Shown piece after piece: positions 49,429-58,355 of a stretch of 60,551 nt of DNA. A program made the position numbers and the translations under genes. The DNA comes from CAZWKX01 sp964614095. GTDB taxonomy: Bacteria; Actinomycetota; Acidimicrobiia; Spongiisociales; UBA11373. The stretch is taken from the NCBI GenBank assembly GCA_964614095.1, contig CAZTJO010000008.1, positions 1 through 60,551 of the forward strand, read 5' to 3'. The notes below the pieces were generated by a model that was given only the letters and a program-made list of their open reading frames with translations, was not told where the DNA came from and made no database searches. The stretch's first letter is position 1, and each line of letters opens with the position of its first letter.

Positions 49429-50211
49429 TTAGCGCCCGAAACGCCTCTCGCGCTGAGTGAAATCGCGCAGCGCCCGCAGAAAATCAACCCTGCGGAAAGC
49501 CGGCCAGTAAACGTCGACAAACGAGTACTCCGCGTACGCCGCCTGCCAAAGCAGAAACCCGGATAGCCGCGATTCTCCGCTGGTACGGATGACAAGATCG
49601 GGATCGGGAAGATCGGCGGTGTAGAGATGAGCGGCAAGCGTCCCCGCATCGATGTGACCGGCTATCTCTTCCCTGTCGACCCCGTCCGCCACCAGTTTGC
49701 CCACCAGATCCCGCACCGCATCGACGATCTCCTGCCGACCTCCGTAAGCAACCGCGATGGTCAAGCGGCGGTTCCCCTCCGACGACCGCTCCGCCATACG
49801 CTCTGCCGCTTCGCGAAGGCGGTCTGGCAGAAGCTCCGTGCTTCCGATCACACCAACACGCAGATCGTGCGCCCCGGAAACCTGCGGAAGCCGATCAAAA
49901 AGATCGGCGAGCACATCGAAGTACGGCTCGAGCTCATCGAGCGGTCGGGAAAGATTCTCCTTGGACAGCAGCCAGCAGGTGACCGCAGGAACTTCGACCT
50001 GCCGGCACCAATCAAGGAACTCCACCACCTTTTCCATGCCGGCCCGATAGGACGAGGCATAGTCGGGCAAACGGGTCTGACGGGCAAACCGTCGATGCCC
50101 ATCGTGGATCACCCCTATGTGCCGCGGGAGCAGCGCCGGGTCGAGGGCCCGCAGCAGGCGCTCTTCGTAGATGCGGTACAGGGGCCGGCGCAGGGCATCG
50201 GCCAAGCTCAT
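49429..50211 (-). CDS. uppS: cis-prenyltransferase (isoprenyl diphosphate synthase), variant motif
   Basis: A 260-residue Z-type prenyltransferase that elongates allylic diphosphates with isopentenyl diphosphate for polyprenyl carriers. The C-terminal signatures are intact: R-T-S-G-E-S-R-L-S-G-F-L-L-W-Q-x-x-Y-A-E and W-P-x-F. The N-terminal catalytic motif reads H-D-G-H-R-R-F-A where most enzymes have M-D-G-N-x-R-W-A; the catalytic Asp is kept. It may be a short-chain (farnesyl- or decaprenyl-type) enzyme. The ATG at 50211 with GAGGGATC is used; the earlier ATGs lack support. Confidence 0.88.
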   Translation of the reverse strand: MSLADALRRPLYRIYEERLLRALDPALLPRHIGVIHDGHRRFARQTRLPDYASSYRAGMEKVVEFLDWCRQVEVPAVTCWLLSKENLSRPLDELEPYFDVLADLFDRLPQVSGAHDLRVGVIGSTELLPDRLREAAERMAERSSEGNRRLTIAVAYGGRQEIVDAVRDLVGKLVADGVDREEIAGHIDAGTLAAHLYTADLPDPDLVIRTSGESRLSGFLLWQAAYAEYSFVDVYWPAFRRVDFLRALRDFTQRERRFGR

Positions 50212-50388
50212 CAAGATCCCTCGTTGCTGAGAGCCGATCATACGACGGCTCGCCGGCATCGGCTCTCACCACCCCTTCGCCCCGGGGTCTGCATCGGCCC
50301 CGGCATCATCAAGGTTCACCACCAGCCGGAGTTCGATCCACAACAACGCCGCCTCTATCCACGGCACCCTGCCTAGCCTGCGGCGATC

Positions 50389-51822
50389 ATGCAAATTCTC
50401 GTCGCCGGCGCCTCCGGCTACGTCGGGAGCCGGCTCGTGCCCCGACTGCTGAGCGCGGGTCACGAGGTTCGCGCCCTCACTCGTCGCGCCTCATCGCTCG
50501 ATCGGCAGCCCTGGTTGAACCGCATACAGGTGGCGGTTGGGGACGTACTAGATCGGACCGCCCTCGGCGCTGCGGTCAAGGCCTGCGATGCCGCCTACTA
50601 CCTGGTGCACCAGATGGACGCCGGCTCATCCTTTTCCGACCTGGATCGAGCCGGCGCCGCCAACTTTGCCGAAGTATCCGCCGCGGCGCGACTGCGCCGC
50701 ATCGTCTACCTCGGAGGTCTTGGACCACACCATGACCAACTGTCGCCGCACCTCAAGAGCCGGCACGAAGTAGGACAGGAGCTTGCTGCGGGGCCGGTAC
50801 CGGTCACCGAGCTGCGCGCCGGCATGATCATCGGCTCCGGCTCTCTCTCCTTCGAGATGCTGCGTCACCTGACCGAGGTCCTTCCCATCATGACCACCCC
50901 CCGCTGGGTACGGACCCGCTGCCAGCCGATTGCCATCGGCGACGTGCTCGATCTGCTGGTGGCCGTCGTTGCGGACATGTCTGCCGACAGCCGCATTGTG
51001 GAGATCGGCGGACCCAAGGCTCTTACCTACCAGGAGATGATGCTCACCTACGCGCGTATCGCGGGACTGCGCCGCCTCATCATCCCCCTTCCCCTTCTCA
51101 CCCCCCGCCTCTCGTCGATGTGGGTTGGTCTCGTCACCCCACTGCCTGCTCGCGTCGCCCGGCCCCTGGTCGAGACCCTGCGCTACGAGATGCTGGCTCG
51201 AAACAACGAGGCCGCCCGGCTTCTCACCCGCGAGCCGGTGTCCTTCGAAACCGCCGTTCGTCGTGCGCTCGGCCTTGCCGCGGGACTGCCGGCACCGGCC
51301 GACGCCGATGCCACCGCGGCACCCGGCGACCCTGCCTGGAGCGGGGGCAAGACCTACGTCGACCGACGGGTTGTCCCCACCGAGGCCTCAGCCAACCATG
51401 TCTTCTGGGCACTCAGCCGAATCGGTGGAGAGGTCGGCTATTACGGCCTCAACTGGGCCTGGCGCCTGCGAGGACTCATCGACCGGCTTCTTGGCGGACG
51501 AGGACTACGTCGAGGCCGCCGCCACCCGGAACAGCTTCGCTCCGGAGACGCCATCGACTTCTGGCGAGTCGACCACATCGCCACAGACCGCACCCTCCGC
51601 CTACGTGGTGAGATGAAACTGCCCGGTGAAGCGTGGCTGCAGTGGGAAATCGAACCCAGAGATGGAGGATCCGACCTGGTGCAGACCGCCACCTTCCGCC
51701 CGCGCGGGCTGGCCGGCAGGCTCTACTGGTGGCTCATGACACCCTTCCACCGGCATATCTTTCCCCGTATGGCGTGTCGTATGGCCGCTGCGGCCGAAGA
51801 AAGAGAGTACCTGTGTTCCTAG
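50389..51822 (+). CDS. NAD(P)-binding epimerase-like protein fused to DUF2867
   Basis: A 477-residue protein. The N-terminal half is an atypical SDR/NmrA-like Rossmann domain (I-L-V-A-G-A-S-G-Y-V-G-S-R-L-V-P-R-L-L) with Y-Y-L-V-H-Q-M and P-V-T-E-L-R-A-G-M-I-I-G-S-G-S. The C-terminal third is DUF2867, a SRPBCC-like domain ending W-L-M-T-P-F-H-R-H-I-F-P-R-M. Such fusions are common in actinobacteria; the reaction is unknown but an NADPH-dependent step on a lipid or quinone-like molecule is plausible. A TAGCCT box ends 9 bases before the ATG, so the leader is very short. It overlaps the DUF1295 gene. Confidence 0.85.
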   Translation: MQILVAGASGYVGSRLVPRLLSAGHEVRALTRRASSLDRQPWLNRIQVAVGDVLDRTALGAAVKACDAAYYLVHQMDAGSSFSDLDRAGAANFAEVSAAARLRRIVYLGGLGPHHDQLSPHLKSRHEVGQELAAGPVPVTELRAGMIIGSGSLSFEMLRHLTEVLPIMTTPRWVRTRCQPIAIGDVLDLLVAVVADMSADSRIVEIGGPKALTYQEMMLTYARIAGLRRLIIPLPLLTPRLSSMWVGLVTPLPARVARPLVETLRYEMLARNNEAARLLTREPVSFETAVRRALGLAAGLPAPADADATAAPGDPAWSGGKTYVDRRVVPTEASANHVFWALSRIGGEVGYYGLNWAWRLRGLIDRLLGGRGLRRGRRHPEQLRSGDAIDFWRVDHIATDRTLRLRGEMKLPGEAWLQWEIEPRDGGSDLVQTATFRPRGLAGRLYWWLMTPFHRHIFPRMACRMAAAAEEREYLCS

Positions 51823-52649
51823 CCAGCAGCACCATGCTGCGTGTGCCCGGGGCCGCCAACACACTCCTAGTCGCGGCCCTAACCATCCTTGCCGCCGTGT
51901 TCCTGCTCTGGCTGATCAGCCTGGCACTGAGCAACGCTTCGATCGTCGACATCTTCTGGGGACCCGGCTTTGTGCTGACCGCCTGGGCGGTCTTCATCTG
52001 GACCGCCCTCGCCGACGTTCCCACGGGCGCCGCCGGTCGACGCCTTCTGCTGGTGGCTCTCACCACGATCTGGGGTCTCCGCCTCGGCATCTACCTGGCC
52101 TGGCGCAACCTGGGCAAGGGCGAGGATTACCGCTACGTGGCAATGCGCCAGCGCTCGCCGCAGCGTTTCTGGATCATCAGTCTCTTCAAGGTATTCCTGC
52201 TCCAGGGGGCCCTCATGTGGGTGGTCTCGCTTCCGGTACAGGTGGGACAGCTGCCGCCGCAGCCGGCCGGCATAGGAGTACTCGCCGTCGTCGGCTGTCT
52301 CATTTGGGCCGCCGGGCTGTGTTGCGAGACCATCGGTGATCTCCAGTTGGCCCGTTTCAAGGCCGATGCCACCAACCGGGGCCGGGTGATGGACCGCGGC
52401 CTGTGGCGCTACACCCGGCACCCCAACTACTTCGGAGATTTCCTCGTCTGGTGGGGCCTCTACCTGGTAGCCCTCGAAGGCGCCGGAACCTGGTGGACAT
52501 TTGTCGGGCCCCTCGTCATGTCGGTGCTCCTGGTAAGGGTCAGCGGTGTCGCCATGCTCGAGAAGACCATCACGTCACGCCGCCCCGGCTACGCCGAGTA
52601 CATGCAGCGCACCAGCGCGTTCTTTCCTTGGCCACCCCGGCAACCCTGA
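51813..52649 (+). CDS. DUF1295-family membrane protein (steroid 5-alpha-reductase-like)
   Basis: A 278-residue polytopic protein with about seven helices. It has the DUF1295/steroid-reductase C-terminal signature G-L-W-R-Y-T-R-H-P-N-Y-F-G-D and later W-W-T-F-V-G-P, Y-A-E-Y. Members are thought to reduce double bonds in isoprenoid or steroid-like lipids, or methylate them. The GTG at 51813 overlaps the end of the previous gene by 10 bases; ATG 51834 is the alternative. It likely works with the DUF2867 oxidoreductase encoded just before. Confidence 0.82.
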   Translation: MFLASSTMLRVPGAANTLLVAALTILAAVFLLWLISLALSNASIVDIFWGPGFVLTAWAVFIWTALADVPTGAAGRRLLLVALTTIWGLRLGIYLAWRNLGKGEDYRYVAMRQRSPQRFWIISLFKVFLLQGALMWVVSLPVQVGQLPPQPAGIGVLAVVGCLIWAAGLCCETIGDLQLARFKADATNRGRVMDRGLWRYTRHPNYFGDFLVWWGLYLVALEGAGTWWTFVGPLVMSVLLVRVSGVAMLEKTITSRRPGYAEYMQRTSAFFPWPPRQP

Positions 52650-52824
52650 ACCGTCCGCGACCACAGCCGCCGGCAGCTGCCATGAGGTGTTCCGCGTCCT
52701 TGTCGCCGGCGCCGGATGCGTGCATCGGGCCACAGTGACCCACGCCATCGCCCCTGCGCCGCTTGGCGTCTCTCGGCCCATCACTAACATCGGCCATCAT
52801 CCCCTTTTCTCGTCAGAGGAGACA

Positions 52825-53823
52825 ATGCCGCCCGACTTCCTCGGTATCGGCGCCCAAAAGGCCGGCACAACGTGGCTTCACGTCCACTTGAGCCGGCACC
52901 CGGACATCTGGCTCCCTCCTGAAAAAGAGCTCCACTACTTCGACGAGAAAGTCGATTGGCGCTGCACCACAATCCCGCGGCTCCTCTTCAGTGACCGCCT
53001 GCCCTTTGTCCGGTGGCGGCGACACGTTCGTAGAGGGCTGAGTCGGTCGCGAAGAGGCCAGCATCAGACCGGTCTGCTCCGCTGGCAACTCCGGTACCTG
53101 TTCCGCCGACCCACCCCCAATTGGTACAGGTCACTGTTCGAAAACGCCGGCGGCAGAGTGAGCGGCGAGTTCACCCCGGTCTATGCCGGCATCGACCCGG
53201 ACCACATCGACCGAGCCGCCGAGGTCATCCCGGACGCCAAGATCATCTTCATCATGCGCAATCCCATCGAACGGGCCTGGTCGGCCGCCGTCATGCGCTC
53301 CTCGCGGGCCGGGAACACCGACCTCCGCCAGCATTACCACTCCTCCTTTGCCCTGAACCATTCGATAGGCAACACCAACTACCAGCGGACCTTGGAGAAT
53401 TGGGGCCGCTTCTACCCGGCGGAGCGCATCTTCGTCGGCTTCCTGGAGGACATCGCCCGCGAGCCGCTGCAACTCCTCAACCGCATCCTCAGATTCCTCG
53501 GTATCGACAAGCCTTTCGATGCCGCCGTCCTGGGTGTGGTCCATGCGGGCCCCGCCACCACCCTGCCCCTCTGGGCGGCCCGACATCTAGCCGACCAGTA
53601 CTCCAATCTGATTGACCACCTTGATGAACGATTCGGCGGCTACGCATCGTTCTGGAAGTACTGCGCCGAGAGCCTCACCAACACCGAAGGTGACGACGAG
53701 ATTCCTTATCCGTTCTGGCAGACACCTCTCTGGGACAAGTGGCTGCGCGCCGGTGGGCGGCCTCCCGACGGAGTCCAGGGTGGGGTGCTGGCGTCAATCG
53801 GCCCTCCCGGAAGCACCCTCTAG
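52825..53823 (+). CDS. sulfotransferase
   Basis: A 332-residue PAPS-dependent sulfotransferase. The 5'-phosphosulfate loop is I-G-A-Q-K-A-G-T-T-W-L-H at the N-terminus, the 3'-phosphate site is F-I-M-R-N-P-I-E-R-A-W-S-A, and the intervening K-E-L-H-Y-F-D matches heparan/glycolipid-type bacterial enzymes. The C-terminal part has Y-P-A-E-R-I-F-V-G-F-L-E-D and the L-x-R-I-L-x-F-L-G pattern. It probably sulfates a polysaccharide or a glycolipid. AGAGGAGACA precedes the ATG. Bases 52650-52824 contain no gene. Confidence 0.9.
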   Translation: MPPDFLGIGAQKAGTTWLHVHLSRHPDIWLPPEKELHYFDEKVDWRCTTIPRLLFSDRLPFVRWRRHVRRGLSRSRRGQHQTGLLRWQLRYLFRRPTPNWYRSLFENAGGRVSGEFTPVYAGIDPDHIDRAAEVIPDAKIIFIMRNPIERAWSAAVMRSSRAGNTDLRQHYHSSFALNHSIGNTNYQRTLENWGRFYPAERIFVGFLEDIAREPLQLLNRILRFLGIDKPFDAAVLGVVHAGPATTLPLWAARHLADQYSNLIDHLDERFGGYASFWKYCAESLTNTEGDDEIPYPFWQTPLWDKWLRAGGRPPDGVQGGVLASIGPPGSTL

Positions 53824-53888
53824 GCCGGCGACGGCGGACTCGCGTGGGGTCGTCCTTGCCGGGATCAGTTCGATCCGCCGGCCCGGCG

Positions 53889-55304
53889 TCAAGACTCGGG
53901 TCCCGAACTGCCGGGTTCCGGCAATCCCCTCTTTTCCGCCCAGGACCGCAGCCTCTCGTAGGCCTCCTCCTCCGAGTACGGACCGTGATCTATCCGGTAC
54001 TCCAGGAGCATCTCCATCGCCTCGCCCACCAGAGGCCCGGGCCCGATTCCGAGGTGGGCCATGACAGCATGCCCGTCGATGGGAGCCCGAAGGCGGTCCA
54101 GCTCCTCCCTCTCGCGAAGGTCGGCAATACGGTCCTCGAGTTCGTCGATCCGCCGCATGATCACCCTCTCCCGCTTGCTACTGCGGGTGGTGACGTCCGC
54201 CCGCACCAGGCGGTTGAGGCGATCGAGTTGCTCGCCGGCATCGCGCACGTAGCGGCGCACCGCCCGGTCGGTCCAACCCATCTTGAAGGTGTGCGGGCGC
54301 ATGTGCAGATAAACGAGCTGTGACACCTGTTCGACATCGCTCTTTGAGTACCTCAGCGCTCGCAGGCGGGCTCGGGCCATACGCGCACCCACCACCTCGT
54401 GATGATGGAAGCTCACTCCGGCCGGCCCGAAGTCCCGGGTGTCCGGCTTGCCCACATCGTGAAACAGCGCAGCCAGACGAACGATACGGTCCGGTGGGCA
54501 CCGGGCCACCACGGCAAAGGTGTGGCTGAGGACATCCTTGTGCCGGTGCAGGGGGTCGTGCGCATCGGCCAGCCGCGACAACTCGGGAATGAACTGATCA
54601 GCAAGCCGGCTGTCCACAAGGGCCTTCAGCGCCACCTCCACGTTCTTGCCCACGATCAACTTGTCGAGTTCGCCCCGAATACGTTCCGCACTGACGATGG
54701 ACAGCCGCTCCCCCATCGACATCACTGCATCCAGAGCCGCCGGATCGGCGGTGAAACCCAAGGTCGAAATGAAACGAAACAGGCGCAGCATTCGCAACGG
54801 GTCGTCCCCAAAGGCGATCACCGGATCGAGGGGGGTGCGCAGCACGCCGGCACCGAGATCGATGAGCCCACCATGGGGATCCAAAATCTCCGGTTTCGGC
54901 AACAGGCGCAGTGCGGTGGCATTCACGGTGAAGTCGCGGCGAGACAGATCGGTCTCAATATCGCCGGAGAATTCCACTTGCGGTTTGCGGCTGTGTTCCC
55001 GGTAGACATCACTGCGGAAAGTTGTTATCTCAACGGTTGTGTCCGCCAGCACAACACCAACGGTGCCGAATTCCTCTCCCAACGGGTAGATCTCGCCGAT
55101 CCCGGTCAATATCTCCCGCACTTCATCAGGATGGGCATCGGTGGCGAAGTCGTACTCGACGGATTCCTGCCTCCTGTCCAGAAGGGCGTCCCGTACGCTG
55201 CCCCCGACGAGGTACAGCTCTCGATCGGAGGCGGCAAAACACTCCGCCAACTGCATCGGCACACCATCACCATGCAGCAATGACTTCAGACGGGCAGGGA
55301 TCAT
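53889..55304 (-). CDS. cca: CCA-adding tRNA nucleotidyltransferase
   Basis: A 471-residue class II nucleotidyltransferase that builds or repairs the tRNA 3' CCA end; this fits the absence of encoded CCA in the tRNA-Gly here. Motifs: Y-L-V-G-G-S-V-R-D-A-L-L, the catalytic D-F-A-T-D-A (Y-D-F), D-L-S-R-R-D-F-T-V-N-A, then a head-domain pattern. A C-terminal HD domain is present (H-D-V-G-K-P-D-T, H-H-H-E). The mRNA looks leaderless: TACGAT, 6 bases, ATG. Confidence 0.92.
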   Translation of the reverse strand: MIPARLKSLLHGDGVPMQLAECFAASDRELYLVGGSVRDALLDRRQESVEYDFATDAHPDEVREILTGIGEIYPLGEEFGTVGVVLADTTVEITTFRSDVYREHSRKPQVEFSGDIETDLSRRDFTVNATALRLLPKPEILDPHGGLIDLGAGVLRTPLDPVIAFGDDPLRMLRLFRFISTLGFTADPAALDAVMSMGERLSIVSAERIRGELDKLIVGKNVEVALKALVDSRLADQFIPELSRLADAHDPLHRHKDVLSHTFAVVARCPPDRIVRLAALFHDVGKPDTRDFGPAGVSFHHHEVVGARMARARLRALRYSKSDVEQVSQLVYLHMRPHTFKMGWTDRAVRRYVRDAGEQLDRLNRLVRADVTTRSSKRERVIMRRIDELEDRIADLREREELDRLRAPIDGHAVMAHLGIGPGPLVGEAMEMLLEYRIDHGPYSEEEAYERLRSWAEKRGLPEPGSSGPES

Positions 55305-55310
55305 GCCGCC

Positions 55311-55316
55311 ATCGTA
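55311..55316 (-). promoter_or_regulatory. -10 box (TACGAT) of a leaderless cca transcript
   Basis: On the minus strand TACGAT is followed by 6 bases and ATG 55304. No Shine-Dalgarno is present. Confidence 0.5.
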
Positions 55317-55334
55317 GAAGAGGAAGGCCCGGGT

Positions 55335-56426
55335 TTAGGTAGGAATGAGGCCCAGTTGCTGCGCCCGCAGCTTGAGATCGGCCGGCTTGGTTGCGCTCCT
55401 CATTGCCTCGGAGAACGTGATCGATCCCTCCTCGAAGAGCGCCAGCACCGACTGGTCGAACGTCTGCATTCCGTAGTAGGCACCCTCAGTGATGATGTCG
55501 AGGATCTCGTGAGTCAGCGCCGGGTCGGCGATACGTTCCGCGGCACGCTCCGTATTGATGAACACTTCCACGGCCGGCACCCGGCCCGATCCATCGGCCT
55601 TGGCAATCAGCCGCTGACTGATGATGCCTCGCAGCGACCCCGACAGCAGCAACCGGATCTGCCGCTGCAGTTCGGAGGGGAAAAAGTCAAGGATACGATT
55701 GATGGTCTCCGCAGCGTCGAGAGTATGGAGGGTGGACAGCACCAGGTGGCCCGTCTCCGCCGCCTTGAGGGCCGCGTCGATGGTCTCCATGTCTCGCATC
55801 TCCCCGATGAGGATCACATCGGGGTCTTGGCGCAACACTCGCCGCAGCGCCTCGCCGAAACCGTCGGTGTCGGACCCCACTTCCCTCTGGCTGATCATCG
55901 ATAGCCGGTCGTCGTGAACCACCTCAATCGGGTCTTCGACGGTGATGATGTTCATCCGCTGCAGTTTGTTGATGGAGTGCACCATCGCCGCCAGAGTTGT
56001 GGTCTTGCCCGATCCGGTGGGTCCGGTGACGAGGATCAGCCCCCGTGGCTCATCGATGAGCCGGCCCAACACCGCAGGAAGACCCAAGTCCTCAAACGTC
56101 TCACCCGGCGAGCGCAGCGAACGGATGGCAATGCTGATGTGGCCGCGCTGGCGGTAGGCATTGACCCTGAACCGGCCGAGGTTGTCCCCGCCGTAGGCGA
56201 AGTCGGCTTCGCCATGCTCCTTGAACTCCACCTCAAGCCGATCCGGGATCAGCTCCTTCAGATAGCCCTCAACGTCCAATTCCTCGAGAACGGGCAGCTG
56301 AGCTGCGTTGAGGATTCCATCAATACGAATGACAGGAGAACGTCCAGCCTTCAGGTGGACATCGGATGCGCCGGAGCTGACGGCCCCGGACAGCAACTCT
56401 TCGATCGACGGCAGATCGCGTGTCAC
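55335..56426 (-). CDS. pilT: type IV pilus retraction ATPase PilT
   Basis: A 363-residue hexameric ATPase of the PilT family. The N-terminal PAS-like domain (S-D-V-H-L-K-A-G-R-S-P-V-I-R) precedes the RecA domain: Walker A G-P-T-G-S-G-K-T-T-T, the Asp box, Walker B V-I-L-I-G-E-M-R-D, and a His-box L-S-T-L-H-T. Unlike PilB it has no N-terminal MshEN domain or Cys zinc motif. It powers pilus retraction or a Tad-like relative. No other pilus genes are in the window. The start codon is GTG. Confidence 0.92.
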   Translation of the reverse strand: MTRDLPSIEELLSGAVSSGASDVHLKAGRSPVIRIDGILNAAQLPVLEELDVEGYLKELIPDRLEVEFKEHGEADFAYGGDNLGRFRVNAYRQRGHISIAIRSLRSPGETFEDLGLPAVLGRLIDEPRGLILVTGPTGSGKTTTLAAMVHSINKLQRMNIITVEDPIEVVHDDRLSMISQREVGSDTDGFGEALRRVLRQDPDVILIGEMRDMETIDAALKAAETGHLVLSTLHTLDAAETINRILDFFPSELQRQIRLLLSGSLRGIISQRLIAKADGSGRVPAVEVFINTERAAERIADPALTHEILDIITEGAYYGMQTFDQSVLALFEEGSITFSEAMRSATKPADLKLRAQQLGLIPT

Positions 56427-56468
56427 GGTTGAGGTGTCTATCGGCTGCTCTCCAGCGGTGCTTGATCC

Positions 56469-57494
56469 TCAAACCGTCTCCCAGAACTGCCCCACCTGCG
56501 CCGCGGCCACCTCGAGCATGTGGAACGCCCGGGCTGGAGATGTCTCACTATCCAGATCGGGAAATTCCCCGGCAACTCCCCGCAGCGTCGCCGCCACCGA
56601 ATCCGAAATGGCCTCCATGCTGTATCCGCCCTCCAGGAAGAAGATGAGATGCCCCAGGGCAATCTCAGAAAGCCTGCCGGCCATGCGTCCATAGTCCTGC
56701 GCCTGAAGCCGTATGTGCGCCAGCGGATCGTCGGCGTGCCCGTCGTATCCGGCACTGACCAGCACCCAACTTGGATTCATCGACCTCAACACCGGCATGA
56801 CTACACGCATCCATGCTTCCTCGTAGGCATCTCCCGCCGTACCCGCCGGAAAAGGAAGGTTGATATTGAACCCCAAGCCGGCCCCGCTGCCGTCCTCGTC
56901 TATCCAGCCTGTACCCGGGTAGAAGGGGAACTCGTGCATCGACAGATAGAGCACGTCGCCCCGCTTGTAGAACATCTCCTGTGTCGAGTTCCCGTGATGC
57001 ACATCCCAGTCGACGATGGCCACCTTTTCCCCCCGGCGGGTCAAATGCTCCGCGGCGACGGCGATATTGTTGAACAGGCAGAAACCCATCGCCTGATCCG
57101 AGGTGGCATGGTGCCCGGGAGGACGCACGGCGAGAAAGGCGGCATCGGCCGCCCCGGCGGTCAGATCGTCGACGGCTGCCAGCCCAGCCCCTGCAGAGCG
57201 CAGAGCGGCCTCCCAGGACCCCGGTGACGCGACCGTGTCGGGATCGAGCGATCCTCCGCCGGCGGCACAGAACTTGTGAATTCGGGCTATGTACTCGGGC
57301 CGGTGGATGGTTTGCAGGCTTTCCAGTGATGCCTCAGGCGCGGCTCGCTCGACGAGATCAATCCCGGAAGACCGCGCCCCCTCTACCGCAGCATCCAGAC
57401 GCTCCGGTTGCTCCGGATGCCAGAGCCCGGTGTCGTGCTGGTAGCACGCTTCATGGGTGTACAGAGCAACACGCACGCACACACTCTCGCGCAT
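56469..57494 (-). CDS. histone-deacetylase-family amidohydrolase
   Basis: A 341-residue HDAC-superfamily zinc amidohydrolase. Active-site features are complete: R-P-P-G-H-H-A (His pair), D-W-D-V-H-H-G-N (Asp and His zinc ligands), S-A-G-Y-D-G-H (Asp region), and the ending F-F-L-E-G-G-Y. Bacterial members cleave acetyl or other acyl amides from polyamines, lysine or small metabolites (AcuC-like, acetylpolyamine amidohydrolase-like); which one is unclear. ATG 57494; an in-frame GTG follows soon after. Confidence 0.9.
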   Translation of the reverse strand: MRESVCVRVALYTHEACYQHDTGLWHPEQPERLDAAVEGARSSGIDLVERAAPEASLESLQTIHRPEYIARIHKFCAAGGGSLDPDTVASPGSWEAALRSAGAGLAAVDDLTAGAADAAFLAVRPPGHHATSDQAMGFCLFNNIAVAAEHLTRRGEKVAIVDWDVHHGNSTQEMFYKRGDVLYLSMHEFPFYPGTGWIDEDGSGAGLGFNINLPFPAGTAGDAYEEAWMRVVMPVLRSMNPSWVLVSAGYDGHADDPLAHIRLQAQDYGRMAGRLSEIALGHLIFFLEGGYSMEAISDSVAATLRGVAGEFPDLDSETSPARAFHMLEVAAAQVGQFWETV

Positions 57495-57574
57495 TGCCGG
57501 GCGACTATCACCTCGGGGGCCGACTAGCAGGAGCCGAACCAGGGTCCGATAGCATGCTCAAGCACGGTGAGCAG

Positions 57575-58291
57575 ATGAGACTTCGCATCGACGGGACGTG
57601 GCCAGGGCCTATTCGCCTCCGCAAAGGCTGGGCGCGTGCATTTTCGCGCCCCTGGAATCGGTCCGTTCCTATGGCCCATCTGAGGATGGAACGCGGCAGC
57701 AACAGCTTCATCGACGAGTGCAGCCGTGTCCTCTGCAGATTGGCCGGTGTGGACGGCGTGCTCTCCCCTCCGCTTCCCCCCTCGGCCCAGTCGGCATGGC
57801 GCGATGTCGGATTCGACATCTACGCCAATCTTGATCTCATGCGGCTCGAGCTGGGCCATCCCGCCCCACCCGACCACTTGGTCGCGGCCGGTGATCTCTC
57901 TGATCTTGCCGAAGCTCTCCGCATCGACAGCGCCGCCTTCGAAGCCTTCTGGCGCTTCGACCGGACCGCCATGCTCGAAGCACTCAACTCGACCTACCGT
58001 TCCACCATGCACGTCGTGCGCAGGCCCGGTGGCGGCTTGGCCGGCTTTGCCATAACCGGTCTCGGCGCCACCATCTCCTACCTGCAGCGGGTCGCCGTCG
58101 ATCCAAGGTGGCAAGGTCGCGGCATAGGGCGTTCGCTGGTGAGAACCTCGGCACGTTGGGCTGAGCGCCAGGGGGCCCAAGCCATCGTCCTCAATACCCC
58201 CATGGGTAATCGCACGTCCACCAGCCTCTACGAGTCGGAGGGCTTCCACCTCCTCGACGAAGGCCTCGCCGTTCTCCACAGATCGTCTTGA
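57575..58291 (+). CDS. GNAT-family N-acetyltransferase
   Basis: A 238-residue acetyltransferase. The N-terminal third is a divergent half that begins R-L-R-I-D-G-T-W and resembles a partner GNAT fold; the C-terminal GNAT core has motif A V-A-V-D-P-R-W-Q-G-R-G-I-G-R-S-L and motif B S-T-S-L-Y-E-S-E-G-F. The substrate is unknown. ATG 57575 is chosen over 57554 because GGTGAG lies before it and relatives start at L-R-L-R; a TCCGATAG box stands about 25 bases upstream. Long antisense frames here are rejected. Confidence 0.83.
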   Translation: MRLRIDGTWPGPIRLRKGWARAFSRPWNRSVPMAHLRMERGSNSFIDECSRVLCRLAGVDGVLSPPLPPSAQSAWRDVGFDIYANLDLMRLELGHPAPPDHLVAAGDLSDLAEALRIDSAAFEAFWRFDRTAMLEALNSTYRSTMHVVRRPGGGLAGFAITGLGATISYLQRVAVDPRWQGRGIGRSLVRTSARWAERQGAQAIVLNTPMGNRTSTSLYESEGFHLLDEGLAVLHRSS

Positions 58292-58355
58292 CCCGACGGC
58301 GAGCAGACCACGACCTGTCCCGGTAGGGTCGACCCAACTGACAGGCGAGGAGAAG

